64,000 bases of DNA. It comes from Clostridia bacterium (GTDB taxonomy: Bacteria > Bacillota > DAOUPZ01). A program made the position numbers and the translations under genes. Shown here piece by piece: positions 44,561 to 54,396 of the stretch. The stretch's first letter is position 1, and every line of letters begins with the position of its first letter. The notes beneath the pieces were generated by a model that did no database searches, was not told the origin of the DNA, and worked only from the letters and a program-made list of their open reading frames with translations. The stretch lies in assembly GCA_030625885.1 (NCBI GenBank), contig DAOUPZ010000017.1, forward strand, positions 1-64,000. Reading direction: 5' to 3'.

Positions 44561-45084
44561 AAAATGTTAAGGGAATAGTGAGAGTATTCTTAGAGGCGTT
44601 TTTAATTGCTGAAGAATAATGAAAATCTATACATTATTAATGGGAAGTAACTATAGAGACATGCAAGAAATAGCTAAGTGCTACTTTCTTTGGTTTTGGC
44701 ATACATTTATTTTATTGTAATTACTAATTTACTTTCCTAATACCCAAAGTTTTGATAGAATGTGTCATAGTTTTAAGCACCTTTACATGTAGGAGTCCAC
44801 TGTTAGGCAATGAATACTCAACTTAACATGTGATACGGGTAGCGCAGGAGGCCGGACATCTATGAGGATTTCGTCTTTCTTACTAGCCAGTGAAGATGAT
44901 ACCATATGAGTTAGTTTAGGTCTATGAGAGTTTGAATAAAAGTACATCAAATATGTAACTTATTCAAATGATATTCATGGAGATAAATTTTGAAGGAATC
45001 CTCCCTTTCTATGACTATCATTTAACAAAACAATAAATTTGTCGTGGCTATGTGGCTCTGACTACAATATACTAGGAGATAAGT
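44561..45084. other. Intergenic region with a GC-richer patch, not assigned
   Basis: About 520 bases, mostly AT-rich, but 44820-44900 has GC-rich text (GGGTAGCGCAGGAGGCCGGA) unlike the surroundings. It could be the scar of a lost insertion or a decayed gene; every frame has stops. A similar patch lies at 47440-47690. Confidence 0.4.
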
Positions 45085-46533
45085 ATGAAATCATCAATAG
45101 CTTCTGATACAGTGAAACTAACAACTTCAAAAATTATTACTATGCTTATTTCTTTGATAGCTACTATGCTTTTGTCAAGGTTTCGAACACTTGAAGAATA
45201 TGGAACTTATTCTCAATTGCTGTTAGTCATAAATATAATAATACCGGTATTAATGTTTGGCTTACCAAATAGCGTTAACTTTTTTTTATCTAGAAGTGAA
45301 ACAGAGAATGAAAAGAGAGAATTTCTTTCTGTTTATTATACTCTATCAACAATATTGAGTGTTTTCATGGGAGTAGTTTTAGTAATTTTAACACCATTTA
45401 TTGTTAATCAATTTAAAAATCCGCTAATTATTAATTTTGGGTATGTTTTGGCAATATTACCATGGGCTAAGATTATTCAGGAAAGCATCAATAATGTCTT
45501 AGTTGTTTATCATGAAACAACTAAACTTCTAATTTATAAAGCATTAAATGGTATACTGCTACTCTTGATAATTTTTATTACACAAATGTTTGGGTTAGGG
45601 TTTTCAAAATATATGTTATTATTTATTATAATTCAGACGATATTTGCATTATACGTATACATTATTGTAAAGAGAATATCAGGGGGGATTAACGTTAGAA
45701 TTGATTTGAATGTAGCCAAACAAATATTTATATTTGCAATACCAATTGGTCTTGCAAATATAGTAGCTACTATCAATACTCAATTAGATAAGCTGATTAT
45801 TGGGAAGATATTTAATACTGAGCAACTGGCTATATATACTAATGCTGCAAGAGAGATGCCTGTAATGGTAATCTCATCTTCACTAATAGCGATATTAATG
45901 CCTCAACTTGTTTTATTATTGAAGGATGATAAAAAAGATGTAGCAATAGATTTATGGGGAGACGCCTCAAATTTGTCATACATATTTATTTGCTTTTTCG
46001 CTATAGGGCTTTTTGTATTTGCACCTGATGTAATTACTTTGTTGTATTCGGAAAAATATTTGCCCGGTGTATCTGTTTTTAGGGTGTATTGTTTGGTTCT
46101 ATTGCTGAGGTTTACTTATTTTGGGATGATATTGAATTGCATTGGTAAAACAAAATACATATTATATAGTTCTATTATATCAATAATATTAAATATTATT
46201 TTAAATATTTTCTTCTCAAAATTGTTTGGGTTTATTGGTCCATCTATTGCAACACTTATATCATTAATAGTAGTTGCTACTGTTTTATTAAGTTACACAT
46301 CGAAAAATTTAATAATTCCGTTTCATAAATTACTTAAATACAAGGAATTGTTTTACATTACGCTTATAAATATTGCCATGGGTACTATATTTTATTATAT
46401 TAAAATATATATACCAGTTGAATTGTTTATGTATGAAGAATTGGAATCAGTATTTTTAGGATGCATATGGGGAGGGGCATACATTATTATTATGAGAAAA
46501 ATGATAATAAAATATTGGAATATTTTAAATTAA
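45085..46533 (+). CDS. Wzx-type polysaccharide flippase
   Basis: 482 residues with about 12-14 membrane helices, MATE/MOP-like. The N-terminal pattern TSKIITMLISLIATMLLSRF and LEEYGTYSQLLLVINIIIPV is typical of RfbX/Wzx proteins, as is TINTQLDKLIIGKIFNTEQL. It would flip the undecaprenyl-linked repeat unit outward for Wzy. Exactly one is present. AGGAG precedes the ATG. Confidence 0.9.
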   Translation: MKSSIASDTVKLTTSKIITMLISLIATMLLSRFRTLEEYGTYSQLLLVINIIIPVLMFGLPNSVNFFLSRSETENEKREFLSVYYTLSTILSVFMGVVLVILTPFIVNQFKNPLIINFGYVLAILPWAKIIQESINNVLVVYHETTKLLIYKALNGILLLLIIFITQMFGLGFSKYMLLFIIIQTIFALYVYIIVKRISGGINVRIDLNVAKQIFIFAIPIGLANIVATINTQLDKLIIGKIFNTEQLAIYTNAAREMPVMVISSSLIAILMPQLVLLLKDDKKDVAIDLWGDASNLSYIFICFFAIGLFVFAPDVITLLYSEKYLPGVSVFRVYCLVLLLRFTYFGMILNCIGKTKYILYSSIISIILNIILNIFFSKLFGFIGPSIATLISLIVVATVLLSYTSKNLIIPFHKLLKYKELFYITLINIAMGTIFYYIKIYIPVELFMYEELESVFLGCIWGGAYIIIMRKMIIKYWNILN

Positions 46534-46593
46534 TATAATTTAAATGAAATCTTCACATTTTAAACTTAATTATTTTGGAGAGGTTAAATTTAT

Positions 46594-47211
46594 ATGATAA
46601 CAAATATCTATCAAATCAGTTCAAAAGCTTTTAAAGGATTAATAAATTTTACTTTAGGAAATTTAATTACATTTATTATTTATGACAGAAAATATTTGAA
46701 GGGAAAACATTTCTCAGGTCGCTATTGCGGTATGTTTAATGAGAATTGGAACTGGGTATTCTCAGATTTTAAAGCAAGAGTATTTTTAAATATTAATAGA
46801 AATATACCGTGGCCAATATCTCCTAAAGTAATGATTGGAAACTACAGGAATATTATTTTTGATATAAGTAGTCTTCAATGCTTTCAAGCACATGGTTCAT
46901 ATTTTCAAGCAATAGATGGGAAAATTTGTATAGGTAAGGATGTTTACATTGCGCCAAATGTAGGTTTGATAAATTCGAATCATAATATATACAATCCCAA
47001 AATTAGAATGAAAGGTAGAGATATAGTTATTGGAGACGATTGTTGGATTGGTATGAATTCAACATTATTGCCAGGTGTAGAACTCGGTGAGCATACAACT
47101 GTAGGTGCAGGAGCAGTTGTTACAAAGAGTTTTAAGAAAGGGTATTGTGTAATAGCAGGAAACCCAGCTAAAATTATAAATACCCTAGATAAAAGTTTAT
47201 CAGATGAATAA
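46594..47211 (+). CDS. Hexapeptide-repeat acyltransferase
   Basis: 205 residues. The C-terminal half has left-handed beta-helix hexapeptides: ICIGKDVYIAPNVGLI, SNHNIYN, DIVIGDDCWIGMNSTLLPGV and TTVGAGAVVTKSF, with a catalytic-type His in SNHNIY. This resembles CoA-dependent O- or N-acetyltransferases of the maltose/virginiamycin type. In this locus it could acetylate the polysaccharide, or stand in for the lost GNAT enzyme at 34.3 kb. It is unusually extended at the N-terminus by about 90 residues of unknown role. Confidence 0.85.
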   Translation: MITNIYQISSKAFKGLINFTLGNLITFIIYDRKYLKGKHFSGRYCGMFNENWNWVFSDFKARVFLNINRNIPWPISPKVMIGNYRNIIFDISSLQCFQAHGSYFQAIDGKICIGKDVYIAPNVGLINSNHNIYNPKIRMKGRDIVIGDDCWIGMNSTLLPGVELGEHTTVGAGAVVTKSFKKGYCVIAGNPAKIINTLDKSLSDE

Positions 47212-47739
47212 GTTTTGTATATCAAAATTAATTTTAAATTTTTTAAGATTAGTATTCATTATAAAAGATACTTTAAAAATACAGTGGTATGGAAGTAATT
47301 AGAGATTAATGTATTTGTTTAAGAATATGATATTAAACATATAAAAGATAAGGTGTATGCACAAGACTTATACATACTGTAGAGATTAAAGAAAAATCTA
47401 GAGCATTATGAATATTCCGGTTAAGATGATCTAACAAACCGGTAAAATGGAGCACGGTTCTGGTAGGTAAGAGCAATGTCACTTCTGACAAGTCTTATTA
47501 ATTTCTGTGTTGGATATGATTTCTAAGCAACAAAGGTTTTGTTAAGGGCTTGCTCCGAATGCAGTGGCACATCCTTGATAAATCGTTGTTGCCGAGTAAC
47601 CTATGATCAAACAAAATTCAGATGACTCACTTTTATCGGAATGATTGTTCTCGTTCGACGGATATGGGGGGCTCAAAGTGGTCCAGACTATTTATATTAG
47701 TTGTTAAAAATTTTCAACTTTAAAGAGAGGTCGATTTAA
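47212..47739. other. Intergenic region with a GC-richer patch, not assigned
   Basis: About 530 bases. 47400-47690 is richer in GC and contains CCGGTT / AACCGG inverted arms (about 47417-47442). The minus strand has a long readable stretch interrupted by stops that I cannot match to a family. It separates the assembly genes from the dTDP-rhamnose genes and may be a scar of recombination. Confidence 0.4.
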
Positions 47740-48624
47740 ATGAGAGGTATAATTTTAGCAGGTGGATCAGGAACTCGGCTTTATCCATTAACCATGATAA
47801 CAAGTAAGCAATTATTACCAGTGTATGATAAACCAATGATTTATTACCCATTATCAACATTAATGCTAGCTGGAATAAAGGATATTTTAATTATCTCAAC
47901 ACCACATGATTTACCAAATTTTAAGAAGCTACTAGGAGATGGTAGTCAATTTGGAATTAAGTTATCATATGAAGAACAACCTTCACCAGATGGACTAGCT
48001 CAAGCTTTTATTATTGGAGAAGAGTTTATTGGTAATGATTCATGTGCTATGGTGCTTGGTGATAATATTTTCTATGGTAATGGTTTTACTCCAATACTTA
48101 GGGAAGCAAAAGAAAAAGCTGAGAATGGTGAAGCTAGTATATTTGGCTACTATGTACATGATCCGGAACGTTTTGGCATAGTTGAGTTTGATGAAGATGG
48201 GAAAGTAATATCAGTTGAAGAAAAACCTAAAAATCCTAAATCAAATTATTGTATTACAGGACTATATTTTTACGATAACAGAATAGTTGATTTTGCAAAG
48301 AAAGTTAAACCTTCAGCAAGAGGAGAACTTGAGATTACTGACTTGAACCGTATGTATTTAGAAGATGAATCTTTAAACGTACAATTGTTAGGTAGAGGAT
48401 ATGCATGGTTAGATACCGGCACAATGGATAGTCTAATTGACGCAGCAGAATTTGTACAAACAATAGAAAAGAGACAAGGTATAAAAATATCAGCACCAGA
48501 AGAAATTGCATATTTAAATAAATGGATTGATAAAGAAACATTAATGACTTCAGCAGAAAAATATGGAAAATCGCCATATGGACAACATTTAAGAAAAGTT
48601 GCTGAAGGCAAAATCAGATATTAA
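47740..48624 (+). CDS. rfbA: Glucose-1-phosphate thymidylyltransferase
   Basis: 294 residues. Signature [20 protein letters not shown] then [34 protein letters not shown] and the GDNIFYG metal region. It makes dTDP-glucose from glucose-1-phosphate and dTTP, the first step to dTDP-rhamnose. Glucose-1-phosphate would come from the phosphoglucomutase at 55.7 kb. First gene of a set of three followed by the fusion and rfbB. Confidence 0.96.
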   Translation: MRGIILAGGSGTRLYPLTMITSKQLLPVYDKPMIYYPLSTLMLAGIKDILIISTPHDLPNFKKLLGDGSQFGIKLSYEEQPSPDGLAQAFIIGEEFIGNDSCAMVLGDNIFYGNGFTPILREAKEKAENGEASIFGYYVHDPERFGIVEFDEDGKVISVEEKPKNPKSNYCITGLYFYDNRIVDFAKKVKPSARGELEITDLNRMYLEDESLNVQLLGRGYAWLDTGTMDSLIDAAEFVQTIEKRQGIKISAPEEIAYLNKWIDKETLMTSAEKYGKSPYGQHLRKVAEGKIRY

Positions 48625-48654
48625 ATACTACTAAACAAAGGAGTAGTCAGTATT

Positions 48655-50046
48655 ATGAAAGTTATAGAAACTAAATTCAAAGGATTAAAAATTATAGAAA
48701 CTGATGTCTTTGGTGATTATAGAGGATGGTTTACAGAGTCGTATACAAAGAGTAAATTTAAAGATAATGGTATAGACATTGATTTTATCCAAGACAATCA
48801 ATCTTATTCAGCTCAAAAAGGAACTTTGAGAGGTATTCATTTTCAAACTAACCCTAAAGCTCAAACTAAAATGATTAGATGCACTAGAGGTGCAATCATT
48901 GACACTGTGGTAGATTTAAGAAAAGGTTCTGATACATATAAGCAATGGTTTAGTATTGAATTATCTGCAGAAAACAAAAAACAATTATTAATTCCAAAAG
49001 GATTTGGACATGCCTTTTTAACAATAACAGATGATGTAGAAGTTCAGTACAAAGTTGACGAATATTATTCTAAGGAGAATGATAGAAGCATTAGATTTGA
49101 TGATCCTGAAATAGGAGTTGAATGGGGAATAGACAAACTAATATTATCTGATAAAGATTTAAATGCACCATCCTTAAAAAATAGTGACGTTGATTTCAGT
49201 ATTAAAGTTTTAGTAACAGGAGTAAATGGTCAATTAGGTTATGATGTAGTAAAAAGACTTAATGAACTTGGTATTGAGAATTTAGGTGTGGATATTGATG
49301 ATTTCGATATTACAAACAAGCAACAAACGGAAGAGTTTATATTAAATTACAAACCAGATGTTGTATTACATTGTGCTGCATACACTGCTGTAGATAAAGC
49401 AGAAGATAAAAAAGATAAATGTTATGCAATTAATGTAGATGGAACAAGAAATATAGCTGAAGCTTGTGTAAAGATTGATGCTAAGATGGTATATATTAGT
49501 ACGGATTATGTATTTGATGGAGAAGGTAAAAAACCTCATTTAGAAGATAAAGATACAAATCCGGTAAATTATTATGGTTATTCTAAAGAGCAAGGTGAAG
49601 AGGTTGTTAGAGAATTACTTGATAAGTATTTCATAATAAGGACTTCATGGGTATATGGTAAGAATGGAAATAATTTTGTTAAAACAATGCTTAAATTAGC
49701 TGAATCTAGAGAAGAATTAAATGTTATTAATGATCAAATAGGAGCTCCAACTTACACACCTGACTTAGCAGTGTTAATATGTGATATGCTTCAAACTACA
49801 AAGTATGGAACCTATCACGGAGTAAATGAAGGATATATAAGTTGGTATGACTTTGCAGTAGAAATATTTAAAAGAGCAAATATAGATATGAAAGTAAATC
49901 CTATACCTACATCAGAATATCCTACGAAGGCAAAAAGGCCATTAAACTCAAGGTTATCGAAATTAAAACTTGATGAGAATGGCTTTAATAGATTGCCAAA
50001 ATGGGAAGATGCTTTAGTTAGATATTTTGTAGAATTACAAGAATAA
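48655..50046 (+). CDS. rfbCD: Fused dTDP-4-dehydrorhamnose 3,5-epimerase / 4-reductase
   Basis: 463 residues made of two enzymes. Residues 1-175 are RmlC: ETDVFGDYRGWFTESY, FIQDNQSYSAQKGTLRGIHF with the catalytic His, and IPKGFGHAFL. Residues 183-463 are RmlD: VLVTGVNGQLGYDVVKRL, CAAYTAVDKAED, STDYVFDGEG, NYYGYSKEQGE with YxxxK, and RTSWVYG. Together they turn dTDP-4-keto-6-deoxyglucose into dTDP-L-rhamnose. The two are usually separate genes; a continuous frame without stop or frameshift shows a real fusion, which should pass the unstable intermediate directly. Order of steps in the pathway is rfbA, rfbB, then both halves of this protein. Confidence 0.95.
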   Translation: MKVIETKFKGLKIIETDVFGDYRGWFTESYTKSKFKDNGIDIDFIQDNQSYSAQKGTLRGIHFQTNPKAQTKMIRCTRGAIIDTVVDLRKGSDTYKQWFSIELSAENKKQLLIPKGFGHAFLTITDDVEVQYKVDEYYSKENDRSIRFDDPEIGVEWGIDKLILSDKDLNAPSLKNSDVDFSIKVLVTGVNGQLGYDVVKRLNELGIENLGVDIDDFDITNKQQTEEFILNYKPDVVLHCAAYTAVDKAEDKKDKCYAINVDGTRNIAEACVKIDAKMVYISTDYVFDGEGKKPHLEDKDTNPVNYYGYSKEQGEEVVRELLDKYFIIRTSWVYGKNGNNFVKTMLKLAESREELNVINDQIGAPTYTPDLAVLICDMLQTTKYGTYHGVNEGYISWYDFAVEIFKRANIDMKVNPIPTSEYPTKAKRPLNSRLSKLKLDENGFNRLPKWEDALVRYFVELQE

Positions 50047-50098
50047 TAAAAGCACCTTTTAAGTTGAATATAACTAATTTTGAAAGGAAGTAAATACA

Positions 50099-51181
50099 AT
50101 GAAAACTATATTAGTTACTGGCGGAGCGGGTTTTATAGGTAGCAATTTTGTAAAGCTTATGTTGGAAAGACATCCCGATTATAAGATTATCAACATTGAT
50201 TCATTAACTTATGCAGGTAATTTAGAGAACTTAATGGATATTGATAATAATGAAAACTATACATTCATTAAAACAGATATTAGAGATAGAGAAAAGATTG
50301 AAGAAGTATTTAATACATATGAAATAGATACAGTAGTAAATTTCGCAGCAGAATCACATGTTGACAGAAGTATTGAAGAGCCGGAAGTATTCTTAACTAC
50401 CAATGTTATTGGTACTCAAACACTACTTGATGTTGCAAAAAAATATTGGAAAGTTAATCCTAAAGATAAGTATTGTAAGGAATTTAAAGAAGGAGTTAAA
50501 TTCTTACAAGTTTCTACCGACGAGGTTTACGGTGCTTTAGGTGAAACTGGTATGTTTGTTGAGACGATGCCACTTATGCCAAACAGCCCATATTCAGCAT
50601 CAAAAGCAAGTGCAGATATGGTTGTAAGAGCATATCATGAAACATTTGGAATGCCGGTAAATATTACTCGTTGTAGTAATAACTATGGCCCTTATCAATT
50701 TCCGGAAAAACTTATTCCTCTTATGATAAATAATTGTTTGAAAGAAAAAGACTTACCTGTTTATGGAGATGGAATGCAAATTAGAGATTGGCTTCATGTA
50801 TTTGATCACTGTTTAGCAATTGATACTGTATTACATAAAGGTGAAGTTGGAGAAGTTTATAATATTGGTGGCAACAATGAAAAGGCGAATATTGAAATCG
50901 TAAAATTGATTATCGAAACACTTGGTAAATCAGAAAACTTAATTAAGTATGTTAAAGACAGACCAGGTCATGATAGAAGATATGCTATAGATAATACTAA
51001 AATAACAACTCAGCTAGGTTGGGAGCCAACATATACTTTTGAACAAGGTATGAAAGAGACGATTGAATGGTATTTAAGTAATACTGAATGGATTGAAAAT
51101 ATTGTATCGGGTAATTATGCTAGATATTATGAGCAGATGTATTCAAATATTGGTGAAGAGGTTGCAGTGACGGAAGAATAA
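50099..51181 (+). CDS. rfbB: dTDP-glucose 4,6-dehydratase
   Basis: 360 residues. VTGGAGFIGSNFVKLMLERH, NFAAESHVDRSIEEP, VSTDEVYGALGETG and the YSASKASAD catalytic YxxxK. It makes dTDP-4-keto-6-deoxyglucose for the fused RmlC-RmlD protein. The characteristic Asp-Glu after Thr (STDEVYG) identifies it as a dehydratase. GAAAGGAAG precedes the ATG. Confidence 0.96.
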   Translation: MKTILVTGGAGFIGSNFVKLMLERHPDYKIINIDSLTYAGNLENLMDIDNNENYTFIKTDIRDREKIEEVFNTYEIDTVVNFAAESHVDRSIEEPEVFLTTNVIGTQTLLDVAKKYWKVNPKDKYCKEFKEGVKFLQVSTDEVYGALGETGMFVETMPLMPNSPYSASKASADMVVRAYHETFGMPVNITRCSNNYGPYQFPEKLIPLMINNCLKEKDLPVYGDGMQIRDWLHVFDHCLAIDTVLHKGEVGEVYNIGGNNEKANIEIVKLIIETLGKSENLIKYVKDRPGHDRRYAIDNTKITTQLGWEPTYTFEQGMKETIEWYLSNTEWIENIVSGNYARYYEQMYSNIGEEVAVTEE

Positions 51182-51226
51182 TTATTAATGTACAAGCTAA
51201 GTAAAATTTTAATAAGGTGATATAAG

Positions 51227-51577
51227 ATGGATGTAAAAATATTAGTAGCTAATTTGGGGTCTTCTTTTCTAGGAGCAATAATAACATCTTTTTATAACAA
51301 ATTAAATAATGATATTAACAATCATTTGAAATACATAACAGAAGAAAGATGTAAATGGAGGAAGCTTATAAGAAAAAATATTACTGAAATTGTATCAACT
51401 GAAAATATTACAACTAGAACTAAGTTGATATGTGAGCTAGAGCTTAATCTTAATCCTAAAGATAAAGAAGATAACAGATTAATTGAATGTGCAAAGAAAT
51501 TAATAAATTCCAATGATGGTAACATAGAAAGTTTTAAAGAGGAATTGCTTTTGTATTATTTATTACAAGCATTTTAA
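51227..51577 (+). CDS. Small hypothetical protein, possibly frameshifted
   Basis: 116 residues. A short N-terminal hydrophobic patch (ILVANLGSSFLGAIITSFY), then a helical region with YITEERCKWRKLIRKNITEI and LELNLNPKDKEDN, a pattern I have seen in hypothetical single-helix proteins of many bacteria that continue another 50-100 residues. Here the frame stops at TAATAA, and a second short frame (51586-51807) follows in a different phase. A single frameshift near 51570 would join them. Function unknown. It interrupts the sugar-precursor genes. Confidence 0.5.
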   Translation: MDVKILVANLGSSFLGAIITSFYNKLNNDINNHLKYITEERCKWRKLIRKNITEIVSTENITTRTKLICELELNLNPKDKEDNRLIECAKKLINSNDGNIESFKEELLLYYLLQAF

Positions 51578-51585
51578 TAAAGTAT

Positions 51586-51807
51586 TTGTTTTATGATAAA
51601 TTTAAAAATATTGAGGTATTGAAGTTTATTAAAAATCTTATTGGAATAGATTTAATATTTTATATTTTAACCCCAATTGTAACAGTTATGATTTTAAAAA
51701 TACTATTAAGAATGACATATAAAATTATTTGCTGCTTAGGTAAGGATAAAAATTTTAAATTTTATAAATTATTTTGTGATATTTTTGGTTATCCATATAG
51801 ATGTTAA
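51586..51807 (+). CDS. Short membrane ORF, possible 3' part of the preceding gene
   Basis: 73 codons from a TTG, with one clear membrane helix (LIFYILTPIVTVMILKILLR). There is no ribosome site. It is in another phase to 51227-51577 but starts nine bases after it, and its frame reads open back past 51560. Most simply it is the displaced C-terminus of the previous gene. Confidence 0.3.
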   Translation: MFYDKFKNIEVLKFIKNLIGIDLIFYILTPIVTVMILKILLRMTYKIICCLGKDKNFKFYKLFCDIFGYPYRC

Positions 51808-51849
51808 TATAAAAAAATAAACAACACTAATACAAAGGGAGTTTTTGCT

Positions 51850-52881
51850 ATGGGTAATGTTATTAATAAAAATTCAAAAATACTAATTACCGGTGCTGCT
51901 GGTTTCATAGGATTTCACTTATCCACCTTATTACTAGATAAAGGCTATCAAGTAATAGGTGTGGATAACTTAAACGATTATTACGATACGAAATTAAAAG
52001 AAGAACGTCTTGAAAATCTACAAAATTACGATAATTTTACTTTTCACAAAGTAGATTTAAAGGACAAACAACAACTCGATGCTATCTTCGAAACATACAA
52101 ACCTGATTACATAATCAGCCTAGCAGCTCAAGCAGGAGTTCGTTATTCAATTACTAACCCATATGCTTATGTTGATTCAAACTTAATTGGTTTTGTTAAC
52201 ATCTTAGAAGCTTGCAGAAATTATCCTGTAAAGCATTTACTATATGCTTCTTCAAGTTCTGTTTATGGTGGTAATAAAGTTGCTCCATTTTCAACGAATC
52301 ATCAAGTAGATCACCCAGTATCACTTTATGCAGCTACTAAGAAATCTAATGAATTAATGGCTCATACATATAGCCATCTCTACAATATTCCAACAACTGG
52401 ACTTAGATTTTTTACTGTTTATGGTCCATGGGGAAGGCCTGATATGGCGTACTTCTCATTTACAAAAAACATACTAGCAGGAAAGACTATCAATGTATTT
52501 AATCATGGAAAGATGGAAAGAGATTTTACTTATGTTGATGATATTGTAGAAGGAATATACAAACTTATCCCATTAGTACCAGAACCGAACCCAACATGGG
52601 ATGAAACAAAAGATGATTTAAGCAGTAGTTTTGCTCCGTATAAAATTTATAACATAGGAAATAATCAACCGGTACAACTTATGAAGTTTATATCGGTGTT
52701 AGAAGATAAATTAGGAATTGTAGCGGATAAGAAATATATGGATATGCAACCTGGTGATGTCTTGAGAACCTATGCGAATGTATCAGATTTGGAAAGAGAT
52801 ATTGACTTTAAACCAAGTACAAGCATTGAAGAAGGACTAGGTAAGTTTGTAGAGTGGTATAGGGATTACTACAATGTTTAG
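51850..52881 (+). CDS. UDP-glucuronate 4-epimerase-like enzyme
   Basis: 343 residues. ITGAAGFIGFHLSTLLLDKG, VDNLNDYYDTKLKEERL, LAAQAGVRYSITNPYAY and YAATKKSNELMAHTYSHLYN are typical of CapI/LpsL-type UDP-glucuronate epimerases, which give UDP-galacturonate. Upstream Ugd at 53113 would supply UDP-glucuronate. The stop is followed at once by GTTGGATAGTGGGTAGTTAG repeats. AAAGGGAG precedes the ATG. Confidence 0.9.
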   Translation: MGNVINKNSKILITGAAGFIGFHLSTLLLDKGYQVIGVDNLNDYYDTKLKEERLENLQNYDNFTFHKVDLKDKQQLDAIFETYKPDYIISLAAQAGVRYSITNPYAYVDSNLIGFVNILEACRNYPVKHLLYASSSSVYGGNKVAPFSTNHQVDHPVSLYAATKKSNELMAHTYSHLYNIPTTGLRFFTVYGPWGRPDMAYFSFTKNILAGKTINVFNHGKMERDFTYVDDIVEGIYKLIPLVPEPNPTWDETKDDLSSSFAPYKIYNIGNNQPVQLMKFISVLEDKLGIVADKKYMDMQPGDVLRTYANVSDLERDIDFKPSTSIEEGLGKFVEWYRDYYNV

Positions 52882-53112
52882 TAATCCAAGTTGGATAGTG
52901 GGTAGTTAGATAGAAGATAGGAAAATCTTTAGGGAAGTTAGTGAAGGCTAATACCCAACTATCTAACTATCCACTAGTAAGGGGTAATAAGTTTATTAAA
53001 ATAAAGAACAAATAATGGAAAGTTATATATAAATAGTTGTACATGAATTTATGTTTTTCTATCTTCTACCCAACTATCTACTATCTAACTATCTGACGAA
53101 GGAGGAATAACC
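52882..53112. repeat. Inverted-repeat intergenic (TAGTTAGATAG / CTATCTAACTA)
   Basis: Left arm around 52905-52925 (GGGTAGTTAGATAGAAGATAGG), an inner pair at 52957-52975 (CCCAACTATCTAACTATCC), and right arm at 53060-53095 (CTATCTTCTACCCAACTATC then TACTATCTAACTATC). The arms can pair over more than 20 bases. A relative of the GTTGGTTAG/CTAACCAAC element in the next gap. Confidence 0.65.
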
Positions 53113-54279
53113 ATGAAAATTGCAGTAGCAGGTACAGGTTATGTAGGATTATCAATTGCAGTATTATTAGCACAACATCATGAAGTCGCAGCACTGGATA
53201 TTATTCCGGAAAAAGTAGATAAGATAAATGACAAAATATCTCCAATCGTTGATCGGGAAATTGAGAATTTTTTATCAACTAAGGAATTGAATTTAGGAGC
53301 TACAACAGACAAATATCTGGCATATCAAAATGCTGAGTTTATTGTCATTGCGACACCTACCGATTATGATGAAGAGACCAATTATTTTAATACCAAAACC
53401 GTTGAAGGTGTCATCAAAGATGTTATGGAGATCAATCCAGATGCAACCATGGTTATAAAATCAACCGTACCGGTAGGCTATACAAAAGATATTAAAGAAA
53501 AATTCAATATAGAAAACATTATATTCTCACCGGAATTCTTAAGAGAAGGAAAAGCTCTATATGACAATCTATATCCCGCAAGAATTGTCGTGGGTGAAAA
53601 ATCAGAAAGAGCTGGAAAATTTGCACAATTACTGGCTGAAGGGGCAATAAAAGAAGATATTCCGATTTTATTTACAGAATCAACAGAAGCAGAGGCGATT
53701 AAATTATTTGCAAATACATATTTAGGGATGAGAGTGGCCTACTTTAATGAATTAGATACATATGCGGAGTTAAAAGGATTAGATACCAAACAAATTATTG
53801 AAGGTGTAGGGCTTGATCCCAGAATCGGGGACCATTACAACAATCCTTCTTTTGGTTTTGGTGGGTACTGTCTCCCAAAAGATACAAAACAACTCCGAGC
53901 CAATTATAAAGATGTACCAAACAATTTAATAAGTGCCATTGTTGACTCTAATGATACCAGAAAAGATCATATAGCTAATATGATTCTGGAAAGAAATCCA
54001 AAGGTTGTAGGTATCTATCGTTTAATCATGAAAACCGGTTCTGATAATTTTAGAGCCTCAGCGATACAAGGCATCATGAAACGCATAGAAGCAAAAGGGA
54101 TTGAAGTCGTAATATATGAACCTGTTTGGGAAGAAGATACATTTGATAACATCAGGGTTATAAAAGATTTAGATGAATTCAAGAATATATCCGATGTTAT
54201 TGTTTCAAATAGAATGACCGATGAACTTTCAGATGTTGAAGACAAAGTATATACAAGAGATTTGTATCAGAGAGATTAG
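53113..54279 (+). CDS. ugd: UDP-glucose 6-dehydrogenase
   Basis: 388 residues. NAD-binding [42 protein letters not shown], and the catalytic Cys in [16 protein letters not shown]. It oxidises UDP-glucose to UDP-glucuronate for capsule precursors and the epimerase next door. In related systems it is a substrate of CpsD-type kinases. The stop codon TAG lies inside the following TTAGTTGGTTAG repeat. GAAGGAGG precedes the ATG. The body is higher in GC than the 34-50 kb genes. Confidence 0.95.
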   Translation: MKIAVAGTGYVGLSIAVLLAQHHEVAALDIIPEKVDKINDKISPIVDREIENFLSTKELNLGATTDKYLAYQNAEFIVIATPTDYDEETNYFNTKTVEGVIKDVMEINPDATMVIKSTVPVGYTKDIKEKFNIENIIFSPEFLREGKALYDNLYPARIVVGEKSERAGKFAQLLAEGAIKEDIPILFTESTEAEAIKLFANTYLGMRVAYFNELDTYAELKGLDTKQIIEGVGLDPRIGDHYNNPSFGFGGYCLPKDTKQLRANYKDVPNNLISAIVDSNDTRKDHIANMILERNPKVVGIYRLIMKTGSDNFRASAIQGIMKRIEAKGIEVVIYEPVWEEDTFDNIRVIKDLDEFKNISDVIVSNRMTDELSDVEDKVYTRDLYQRD

Positions 54280-54396
54280 TTGGTTAGAAGATAGTTGGTT
54301 AGGAAAAGAATAGTTGTTTAGATGCGGATGTTTTAATCTTTTCCTATTTTCTAACCAACTAACCAACTATCTAACTGCACTAAGGAGGTTTTAACA
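54277..54396. repeat. GTTGGTTAG / CTAACCAAC inverted repeat
   Basis: Left arm TTAGTTGGTTAGAAGATAG and TTGGTTAGGAAAAGAATAG, right arm CTTTTCCTATTTTC, TAACCAACTAACCAACTATC. The whole gap between ugd and galU can fold into one long imperfect stem. The right arm is the same sequence as the CCAACTAACCAACT dispersed repeat. Confidence 0.65.

Noticed and set aside
47400-47700. A coding-looking minus-strand stretch
   Set aside because: Interrupted by several stops and with no family resemblance; reported only as an unassigned patch.
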